Positions 57,655-64,000 of a DNA stretch of 64,000 nucleotides are shown in pieces (position 1 is the first letter of the stretch; each line of letters starts with the position of its first letter). The DNA is taken from positions 18,924 to 82,923 of the forward strand of contig DASRQS010000131.1 in NCBI GenBank assembly GCA_035696365.1. The letters are read 5' to 3'. Source of the DNA: JALYLC01 sp035696365 (GTDB taxonomy: Bacteria; Actinomycetota; Thermoleophilia; Gaiellales; JALYLC01). The notes beneath the pieces were generated by a model. That model had not been told where the DNA came from, searched no databases, and was given only the letters and a program-made list of their open reading frames with translations. The position numbers were made by a program, and so were the translations under genes.

Positions 57655-59279
57655 TGGCGATCTCGGCCGAGCGGAACATCAAGGCGCAGCGAGGCGGCGA
57701 GCTGCGCTGCAAGGGCTGGCGGCAGGAGGCCATCCTGCGCATGCTCGAGAACAACCTCGAGAACGCCGAGCGCCCCGAGGAGCTGATCGTCTACGCGGGC
57801 TCGGCCAAGGCCGCCCGCGACTGGGAGAGCTTCGACCGCATCGTCGAGGCGCTCAAGACGATGGACGAGGATCAGACGCTCGTCGTGCAGTCCGGCAAGC
57901 CGATCGGCCTGTTCCGCACGCACCGGCTCTCGCCGATCGTCGTGATCGCCAACGGCAACGTCGTCGGCCGCTGGGCCAGCATGGCGGGCAGCCAGGAGCT
58001 GATCGACGCGGGCCTGCTGATCTTCGGCGGCATGACTGCGGGCGCCTGGCAGTACATCGGCTCCCAGGGGATCCTGCAGGGCACCTATGAGACGTTCATG
58101 GCAGCCGGGCGCAAGCTCTTCGGCGGCTCACTGAAGGGCCGTCTGGTGGTGACGGCAGGGCTCGGTGGCATGGGCGGCGCGCAACCGCTCGCAGGCGTGC
58201 TGGCCGGCGCCGCCACGCTGATCGTCGAGGTCGATCCCGACCGCGTCGACCGGCGCCTGCACGAGGGCTACCTGCAGCACCGCAGCGACGATCTCGAGAG
58301 CGCGCTCGGCCTCGTGCTCGGCGCAAAGGAGCGCGGCGCGGCCATCTCCGTCGGGCTTGTCGCGAACATCGCCGACGTGCTGGACGCCCTGCTCGAGCGC
58401 GGCGTGATCCCCGACATCGTCACGGATCAGACCACGACCGATCCGATCCGCGGCTACGTGCCGCGCGGCATGACGGCCGCCGAGTGCGACGAGCTGCGCG
58501 CGAGCGACCGCGAGGAGCTGATCCGCCGCGCCGACATCACGCTGCTCGACCACATCGGAGCGATGCTCGAGTTCCAGCGCCGCGGCGCGGAGGTCTTCGA
58601 GTACGGCAACGGCCTGCGCGCCCGTGCACAGATGCTCGGCCGCGAGGACGCCTTCGAGATGGGCGTGTTCACGGAGCGCTACATCCGGCCGCTCTTCTGC
58701 CAGGGCATCGGGCCGTTCCGCTGGCTCGCCATCTCCGGCAACCCGCAGGACATCTACGAGGTTGACGAGCTCATCCTGGAGCAGTTCGAGGGCGAGCCGA
58801 TCACGGACTGGATCTCGGCAGCTCGCGAGGCGGTGCAGTTCACCGGCCTGCCGGCGCGCATCGGCTGGCTGGGCTACGGCGACCGCCGCAAGCTCGGCCT
58901 CCTGGTCAACGACGCGGTCGCGAGCGGCCGCATCTCGGGCCCGATCGCCTTCACGCGCGACCACCTCGACTCGGGCTCCGTGGCCGCACCGGTGCGGGAG
59001 ACGGAGCGCATGCGCGACGGCTCCGACGGCGTCGCCGACTGGCCGATCCTGAACGCCCTGCTCAACACCGCCTCGCACGCCGACCTCGTGGCGGTGCACG
59101 GCTTCGGCGGCCAGGCGCAGTCTGCCGGCGCGACGACCGTCGCCGACGGCACGGCGCAGGCCGCCGAGCGGCTCGGCGCAGTCCTCACCAACGATCCTGG
59201 AATCGGCGTCCTGCGGTATGCGGACGCGGGGTACGAGGCGGCAATCGAGACGGCGCACCGCAACGGATTGGGGTTCTAG
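57654..59279 (+). CDS. urocanate hydratase-family enzyme with altered active site
   Basis: 541 residues, aligning end to end with HutU: 'WRQEAILRMLENNLE', 'VVQSGKPIGLFRTH', 'GILQGTYETF', GGMGGAQPLAG (NAD site), 'IRPLFCQGIGPFRW' and 'RDHLDSGSVAAPVRETE'. The urocanase signature FQGLPARICW reads FTGLPARIGW, so the catalytic Cys (410 in Pseudomonas putida) is Gly404. The HHGGGVGMG segment reads HGFGGQAQ. NAD binding is probably kept, but the substrate is unlikely to be plain urocanate. Thio-, S-methylthio- or N-methylurocanate hydratases are conceivable. No hutH, hutI or hutG is present. Confidence 0.85.
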   Translation: MAISAERNIKAQRGGELRCKGWRQEAILRMLENNLENAERPEELIVYAGSAKAARDWESFDRIVEALKTMDEDQTLVVQSGKPIGLFRTHRLSPIVVIANGNVVGRWASMAGSQELIDAGLLIFGGMTAGAWQYIGSQGILQGTYETFMAAGRKLFGGSLKGRLVVTAGLGGMGGAQPLAGVLAGAATLIVEVDPDRVDRRLHEGYLQHRSDDLESALGLVLGAKERGAAISVGLVANIADVLDALLERGVIPDIVTDQTTTDPIRGYVPRGMTAAECDELRASDREELIRRADITLLDHIGAMLEFQRRGAEVFEYGNGLRARAQMLGREDAFEMGVFTERYIRPLFCQGIGPFRWLAISGNPQDIYEVDELILEQFEGEPITDWISAAREAVQFTGLPARIGWLGYGDRRKLGLLVNDAVASGRISGPIAFTRDHLDSGSVAAPVRETERMRDGSDGVADWPILNALLNTASHADLVAVHGFGGQAQSAGATTVADGTAQAAERLGAVLTNDPGIGVLRYADAGYEAAIETAHRNGLGF

Positions 59280-59281
59280 AG

Positions 59282-60388
59282 ATGGCAATCGCACCAGAAG
59301 ACGCTCTGGGCATCGACGAGGCCGCCGCCGCGCTCGACAACGGCTGGACGCTGCCGGCGCGCTGGTACTCCGATCCGAACGTGGCCGAGCTCGAGCACCA
59401 GCGGATCTTCGCGCACAGCTGGACGCTGCTCTGCCCCGAGGCCAAGCTGGCCTCGACCGGCGACCACGTGGTCGGAACGTCGGGGCGCGTGCCCGTTGTG
59501 GTCACGCGCGACGCCGAGGGCAAGCTCCATGGCTTCGTCAACGTGTGCCGGCACCGCGCCCACCCCGTCGCAATGACGGACGGCTGCCGCAAGCTCCTGC
59601 AGTGCCGCTACCACGGCTGGACGTACACGCTCGACGGCAAGCTGGAAAACGCACCGCGCATGTCCCGCGAGATGGACTTCGACCGCGCCGATCTGTCGCT
59701 CGTCCCCGTCGCCGTCGATGTCTGGCGGGGCTTCGTCTTCGTCAATCCCGACGTGACGGCGGCACCCCTGCTCGACGTGCACCCGGCGCTCGAGCCGCTC
59801 GCGATCGAGCGCAACCTCGGCTTCGCCGACTGGAAGTTCCGCGAGCACTGGGTCTATCCCATCGAGGCGAACTGGAAGGTCTTCGTCGAGAACGCCACCG
59901 AGTGCTACCACTGCCCGACGGTCCACACGAAGAGCTTCAGCGACGCGTTCATCACCGACTCGAACGTCTACGAGTTGCTCGAGACGGGCGGCCTTCTCTG
60001 CCAGTTCACGCCGTACAACACCCGCCGCGCCAACACGCGCTGGGGCGGCCAGACCGGCGACGGCTTCCGCTTCATCTACCTCTGGCCGACGTCGTTCTGG
60101 GCCCAGGACGACCAGGTCGCCTTCACGGGCATGATCGTGCCCACCGGCGTCGAGTCGTGCGAGTTCCAGGCCGACGTCTACTCGCACCCGCAGGCCGACG
60201 AGACGTTCGTCGCCGACTGGATGGAGATGTACAACAAGACGTTCGAGGAGGACGCCGACGTCGTCCGCGTGCAACAGGCCGGCCTGCGCTCGCAGATGAT
60301 CCCCTACGGCCGCGTGCTGCCGAAGAGCGAGAGCCCGATCCGGCATTTTCACCGGCTCGTGCTCGGCGCGCTCGCGGCGGATGCCTAA
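59282..60388 (+). CDS. Rieske non-heme iron oxygenase, alpha subunit
   Basis: A 368-residue ring-hydroxylating or demethylating oxygenase. The Rieske [2Fe-2S] site is Cys89-x-His91 and Cys108-x2-His111 (CRH...CRYHGW). The mononuclear iron site is Glu207-x2-His210-x4-His215 in NATECYHCPTVH, with a later Asp near residue 320. Such enzymes hydroxylate rings or N- or O-demethylate, the latter releasing formaldehyde. No reductase gene is nearby. Two bases separate it from the urocanase-like gene. Confidence 0.88.
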   Translation: MAIAPEDALGIDEAAAALDNGWTLPARWYSDPNVAELEHQRIFAHSWTLLCPEAKLASTGDHVVGTSGRVPVVVTRDAEGKLHGFVNVCRHRAHPVAMTDGCRKLLQCRYHGWTYTLDGKLENAPRMSREMDFDRADLSLVPVAVDVWRGFVFVNPDVTAAPLLDVHPALEPLAIERNLGFADWKFREHWVYPIEANWKVFVENATECYHCPTVHTKSFSDAFITDSNVYELLETGGLLCQFTPYNTRRANTRWGGQTGDGFRFIYLWPTSFWAQDDQVAFTGMIVPTGVESCEFQADVYSHPQADETFVADWMEMYNKTFEEDADVVRVQQAGLRSQMIPYGRVLPKSESPIRHFHRLVLGALAADA

Positions 60389-60480
60389 CCGGAATCCCCT
60401 CCGTTCGTCTCTAGCCAGCAACCGGGGTTCCTGGTAGCGTCCTCCGATCCGACCGCCCCCGTCGCAGTGGGAGTCAGCTG
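60389..60480 (+). promoter_or_regulatory. intergenic region with predicted promoter of the pot-like operon
   Basis: TAGCGT at 60435-60440 would give a transcript with a ~35-base leader and a GTGGGAG ribosome site before ATG 60481. No convincing -35 or palindrome is seen. The transporter may also be read through from the Rieske gene. Confidence 0.35.
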
Positions 60481-61608
60481 ATGAGCACGCCCTCCGATCC
60501 ATCGAACGAGCCGTCCCGCATCGATCGCGGGAAGCTCCTCAAGCGCAGCGCCGGCATCGCGCTCGGCACGAGCCTCTACTCGTTCGGCGATCCACTCACG
60601 GTGCTCGCCGCTCAGATGACGCCGAAGGCGCTCAACCCCGACGGTGACCTGGCCTACTTCAACTGGGCGCAGTACATCGATCCCAAGCTCCTGCGCGGCT
60701 TCGAGAAGGCCTACAAGGTCAAGGTCAACGAGTCCAACTTCACCAACATGGAGAACATGCTGGCGAAGCTGCGCTCGGGCGTGAAGTACGACGTGGCGTT
60801 CCCCGAGGCGCAGACCGCGGCGCAGCTGGTCAAGGCCAACTTCCTTGCGCCGCTCAACCACTCGAACCTCCCGAACTGGTCGCAGGTCAACTCGGCCTTC
60901 CACAACCCCTGGTACGACGCCGGCGCCAAGTACACGGTGCCGTATGCGATCTGGACGACGGGCATCGCCTGGCGCACCGACAAGATCAAGGGCATGACGG
61001 GCTCGTGGAACGACCTCTTCAATCACCCGGAGGCGGCGAAGCACACGTACCTGCTCGACGACTTCCGCGAGGTCATCGGCATGGGCCTGCTGGACACCGG
61101 CGTCAACAACGTCAACTCCACCGACTCCGGCCAGATCGGCAAGTCGCAGGAGAAGATCCTGAGCGTCAAGCCGCGCCTGCGCGGATTCACGAGCGTCAAC
61201 ACCGAGATGGCCAACGGTACGAGCTGGCTGACGCACATGTGGTCGGGCACGGTCTACCAGGCGCTGCTCGTCATGAAGCACCCCGAGACGCTGCACTACC
61301 AGACCAACAAGGAGGGTGTCCCGGTCGGCAGCGACACGATGGTCGTGCTCAAGAACGCGCCGCACCCGAACACCGCGCAGCTCTTCCTCAACTGGATGCT
61401 GGCGCCCGAGCACTCCTCGCAGAACGTCAAGCAGATCGGCTATCCGATGATGACCACGGCCGGCCTGAAGACCTACGACGGCCTGACCAAGAAGTACCCG
61501 TGGCTCAAGGTGACGACTGGCGAGGTCGAGCACGGCCAGAAGTTCAAGCCGCAGGATCCCAAGACCCTGCAGCTGTGGAACACCGCCTGGTCGAAGATCC
61601 AGGCCTAA
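60481..61608 (+). CDS. spermidine/putrescine-type ABC transporter substrate-binding protein
   Basis: 375 residues. The N-terminus 'GKLLKRSAGIALGTSLYSFG' resembles a Tat/Sec export signal, although the twin Arg is not canonical. The PotD-like core follows: 'DLAYFNWAQYIDPKLLRGFE', 'YTVPYAIWTTGIAWRTDKI', then 'GVPVGSDTMVVLKNAPHP'. Such proteins bind polyamines or other cationic amines. Together with the neighbouring genes it suggests uptake of a positively charged nitrogen compound. Confidence 0.85.
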   Translation: MSTPSDPSNEPSRIDRGKLLKRSAGIALGTSLYSFGDPLTVLAAQMTPKALNPDGDLAYFNWAQYIDPKLLRGFEKAYKVKVNESNFTNMENMLAKLRSGVKYDVAFPEAQTAAQLVKANFLAPLNHSNLPNWSQVNSAFHNPWYDAGAKYTVPYAIWTTGIAWRTDKIKGMTGSWNDLFNHPEAAKHTYLLDDFREVIGMGLLDTGVNNVNSTDSGQIGKSQEKILSVKPRLRGFTSVNTEMANGTSWLTHMWSGTVYQALLVMKHPETLHYQTNKEGVPVGSDTMVVLKNAPHPNTAQLFLNWMLAPEHSSQNVKQIGYPMMTTAGLKTYDGLTKKYPWLKVTTGEVEHGQKFKPQDPKTLQLWNTAWSKIQA

Positions 61609-61623
61609 GGTAGGCACATCCCG

Positions 61624-62490
61624 GTGCGACGCGGCCTCTGGTCGAGCTTCCTCGTGCCGCCGGGCCTCTGGCTCGTCGCGCTCTATCTGGTCCCGCTGGG
61701 CCTGATCGTCGCGGCGTCGTTCGGCACGGTCGATTTCCTCGGCCGGGTCATCTACGCCTGGCCCTTCAGGGGCTGGGACCTGAGCAACTACCACACGGTC
61801 CTGACCTCGGCGTACCTGCCGGCGTTCTTCCGCTCGCTCGGGTTCGCCCTGCTGACGACGGCGCTCTGCCTCGTGATCGGCTATCCGGTGGCGTACGTGA
61901 TCGCCCGCTACGGCGGGCGACTGCGCCATCTGCTCGTGGTGCTGCTCGTCCTGCCCTGGTTCGTCGACTACCTGATCCGGGTGTACGCATGGATCGTGCT
62001 GCTCGGCGACAACGGCGTCGTCAACGGCTGGCTGGGCGATCTCGGCATGGCGGGCGATCCGCCCGTCCAGTTCCTGGGCACCTGGTGGGCCGTCGTGGGC
62101 GGCCTCTTCTACAGCTACTTCCCGTTCATGGTGCTGCCGATCTACGCGGCCGTCGAGCGCATGGACCCCTCGCTCGTCGAGGCGGGCAAGGATCTCTACG
62201 GCACTCCCTGGCAGACGTTCCGGCACGTCACGTTCCGGGCCACGTTCCAGGGCGTCGTGGCGGGTGCGGTGCTCGTGTTCCTGCCCGCGGCCGGCGACTT
62301 CGCCAACTCGGAGTTCCTCGGCGCGCCCAGCACGTCGATGATCGGCAACGTGATCAACCAGACCTTCAACCAGGGCGGCTACGTACCGCTCGGAGGGACG
62401 CTGACGGTCTGCTTCATGCTGGGAATCGCGGCGTTCATGGTCTTCTACCTGCGCTCGGCGGCACGCGCCTCGCGCGAGGGCGCCCTGTGA
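61624..62490 (+). CDS. ABC transporter permease, PotB-like
   Basis: A 288-residue permease with six hydrophobic helices. The EAA loop is 'VEAGKDLYGTPWQTFRHVTF' (~residues 184-203). GTG 61624 lies 15 bases after the binding-protein stop. The stop overlaps the PotC-like gene (GTGA). Confidence 0.88.
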   Translation: MRRGLWSSFLVPPGLWLVALYLVPLGLIVAASFGTVDFLGRVIYAWPFRGWDLSNYHTVLTSAYLPAFFRSLGFALLTTALCLVIGYPVAYVIARYGGRLRHLLVVLLVLPWFVDYLIRVYAWIVLLGDNGVVNGWLGDLGMAGDPPVQFLGTWWAVVGGLFYSYFPFMVLPIYAAVERMDPSLVEAGKDLYGTPWQTFRHVTFRATFQGVVAGAVLVFLPAAGDFANSEFLGAPSTSMIGNVINQTFNQGGYVPLGGTLTVCFMLGIAAFMVFYLRSAARASREGAL

Positions 62491-63341
62491 GCGCGCTGGC
62501 CGAAGGGCGCTCGCGCCGCCGCAAGGGCTTCGATCGCCCACGCTTCCTGTGGGTGATGTACGTGGCCATGTGCCTCTACCTGTTCGTGCCGATCCTGGTC
62601 GTGATCGTCTACTCGTTCAACTCGAGCAACTCGCTGCAGGTGTTCGGCGGGCTCAGCACGCGCTGGTACCGGGCCTTCTGGAACGACCCGCAGATCAAGG
62701 ACTCGCTCGTGGCGAGCTTCGAGGTCGCGGCCGTGACGATGGTCGTCGCGACGATCCTCGGGACGCTGCTCGCGTTCGGGCTCGCGCGTGCCCGCGGGCG
62801 CATCGGCGGGTCGGCCAACATCCTCATGCTGCTGCCGCTGATCACGCCCGAGATCGTGACGGCCGTCGGGCTGCTGCTGCTGTTCGGGCGCGTCGGTACG
62901 CCGCTCTCGCTGAAGACGATCATGCTCGGGCACATCACGTTCTCGATCTCCTACGTGACGGTCATCGTGCGCGCGCGGCTGTCGCTGCTCAACCGCGAGG
63001 TCGAGGAGGCCGCCATGGATCTCGGCGCCACCGAGCTGGGCGCGCTGCGGCTGGTCACGCTGCCCGCGCTGTATCCCGCGATCGCGGCCTCGGCGTTGCT
63101 CGTCTTCGTGCTCTCCTTCGACGATTTCGTCACCTCGGTGTTCGTCTCGGGCGCCGGGACATCGCCGCTGCCCGTTCGCATCTACTCTCTGCTGCGCGTC
63201 GGCGTCTCGCCCGAGATCAACGCCGTGGGCACCACGATGATCGGCATCACCCTCCTCCTCGCCTTGGCCACGCTGCCGCTGCTTCTGTGGCGGCGTCGCA
63301 CCGAGCCCCCGGCCGCCGCTGCGGCGCCGGCAGCCGAATGA
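62487..63341 (+). CDS. ABC transporter permease, PotC-like
   Basis: A 284-residue permease with six helices and the EAA loop 'EEAAMDLGATELGALRLVTL' (~residues 172-191). 'LSFDDFVTSVFVSG' near residue 214 is typical of PotC. It pairs with the PotB-like protein. Start overlaps by GTGA; stop overlaps the ATPase by ATGA. Confidence 0.88.
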   Translation: MSALAEGRSRRRKGFDRPRFLWVMYVAMCLYLFVPILVVIVYSFNSSNSLQVFGGLSTRWYRAFWNDPQIKDSLVASFEVAAVTMVVATILGTLLAFGLARARGRIGGSANILMLLPLITPEIVTAVGLLLLFGRVGTPLSLKTIMLGHITFSISYVTVIVRARLSLLNREVEEAAMDLGATELGALRLVTLPALYPAIAASALLVFVLSFDDFVTSVFVSGAGTSPLPVRIYSLLRVGVSPEINAVGTTMIGITLLLALATLPLLLWRRRTEPPAAAAAPAAE

Positions 63342-64000
63342 GCGACGGCGAGCTCACGATCGCCCTGAGCGGCGTGGTCAAGCGCTTCGGCAACCAGTAC
63401 GCCGTGGACGATCTCGACCTCGACATCGCGAAGGGCTCGTTCTTCTCGATCCTCGGGCCCTCGGGCTGCGGCAAGACGACCACGCTGCGCATGATCGCCG
63501 GCTTCGAGCAGCCCGACGCGGGCCGCATCCTGCTCGAGGGACAGCCGGTCGAGAACGTGCCGCCCTATCGCCGCAACGTCAACACCGTGTTCCAGAGCTA
63601 CGCGCTCTTCGAGCACCTCTCGATCGCCGACAACATCGCCTTCGGCCTGCGCCGCAAGAAGGTCGCCAAGGCCGAGATCACGCGCCGCGTGGGGGAGATG
63701 CTCGAGCTCGTCGCACTCGCCGATCGCGCCAGGGCCAAGCCGCGACAGCTCTCGGGCGGCCAGCGGCAGCGCGTCGCCCTCGCCCGCGCGCTCGTCAACC
63801 TCCCCGCCGTGCTGCTGCTCGACGAGCCGCTCGGCGCCCTCGACCTGCAGCTGCGCAAACAGATGCAGCTCGAGCTGAAGCACATCCAGCGCGAGGTCGG
63901 GATCACGTTCGTGTACGTGACCCACGATCAGGAGGAGGCGCTGACGATGTCGGATTCGATCGCCGTCATGAACGGGGGTCAGCTCCAGCAGGTCGGCAAC
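63338..64000 (+). CDS. ABC transporter ATP-binding protein, PotA-like (partial, runs off the window)
   Basis: The first 221 codons of a PotA-type ATPase, open to the last base. Walker A is GPSGCGKTTT (~39-48), the Q-loop is in TVFQSYALFEHL, the signature is LSGGQRQRVALARAL (~139-153), Walker B is LLLDEPLGALD and the H-loop is YVTHDQEEALT. The regulatory TOBE domain expected after residue ~240 lies outside. ATG 63338 overlaps the PotC-like stop (ATGA). Confidence 0.92.
   Translation, partial: MSDGELTIALSGVVKRFGNQYAVDDLDLDIAKGSFFSILGPSGCGKTTTLRMIAGFEQPDAGRILLEGQPVENVPPYRRNVNTVFQSYALFEHLSIADNIAFGLRRKKVAKAEITRRVGEMLELVALADRARAKPRQLSGGQRQRVALARALVNLPAVLLLDEPLGALDLQLRKQMQLELKHIQREVGITFVYVTHDQEEALTMSDSIAVMNGGQLQQVGN

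Noticed and set aside
57654..59279. Ordinary histidine utilisation (hut) locus
   Set aside because: No hutH, hutI or hutG homologue is adjacent and the urocanase-like enzyme lacks its catalytic Cys.

Overview
The window is dense, GC-rich DNA (GTG and TTG starts are as common as ATG, almost no gap between genes) of the kind found in soil or aquatic Actinobacteria. Thermoleophilia or a related uncultured lineage is a reasonable guess, but no marker gene fixes it. I see no rRNA, tRNA, CRISPR array, origin or integrase. Nearly everything is accessory catabolism: nickel-cofactor (lar) genes, two molybdenum hydroxylases, acyl-CoA and diol-dehydratase genes, several SDRs and cupins, four cyclic amidohydrolases, and two ABC uptake systems.

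Layout. 146-2777 (+): LarA-like racemase, small CxxC protein, two-domain DUF427 protein. 2774-3897 (-): SRPBCC and a second DUF427 protein. 3921-4780 (+): SDR and a truncated VOC gene. 4789-9128 (-): iclR-larB-larC-larE and an unknown gene. 9181-16366 (+): Mo hydroxylase (large, FAD, 2Fe-2S), acyl-CoA ligase, enoyl-CoA hydratase, MFS permease. 16359-18949: a REP-like repeat, a broken REP-associated transposase and a serine hydrolase. 19058-24451 (+): VOC, a second Mo hydroxylase with a split Mo subunit, cupin, TauE/SafE permease. 24497-27147 (-): B12-type diol dehydratase with fused large and medium subunits. 27224-28845 (+): SDR and FAH hydrolase. 29014-32706 (-): cupin, tautomerase, lactonase, isochorismatase-like, alcohol dehydrogenase, RidA. 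32811-37847 (+): branched-chain-amino-acid-type ABC transporter. 37943-43587 (+): aldehyde dehydrogenase, SDR, cupin, ThDP enzyme, amidase. 43676-48252: SDR, small membrane protein, OsmC (-), TudS-like desulfidase, unknown gene, dihydropyrimidinase, MsrA. 48268-52938 (-): class III aminotransferase, two amidohydrolases, Gfo/Idh dehydrogenase. 52985-55048 (+): atypical SDR and MFS exporter. 55134-64000: GATase and frameshifted Fae-like gene (-), diverging from a (+) run of cyclic amidohydrolase, urocanase-like enzyme, Rieske oxygenase and a polyamine-type ABC transporter that runs off the end.

How it works together. Operon junctions are almost all 1-4 base overlaps (GTGA, ATGA, TGATG, TTGA), so translation within each unit is probably coupled. 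Divergent units are separated by very short promoters in which a TANNNT -10 lies only 6-8 bases before the start codon, suggesting leaderless mRNAs; in two or three cases the two -10 elements share one TA step. TTCCG/CGGAA palindromes recur at three divergent control regions.

Most notable: (1) the 55-64 kb cluster, whose urocanase homologue lacks the catalytic Cys and the HHGGG motif, beside a Rieske oxygenase and a Fae-like formaldehyde-binding protein; (2) a family of GGGGTC/GACCCC palindromes, one a perfect 64-bp palindrome, which sit at gene ends, supply stop codons to three genes and accompany a broken REP-associated transposase; (3) a LarA homologue lacking one of the two catalytic histidines; (4) a TudS-like desulfidase overlapping an unknown gene and a dihydropyrimidinase.
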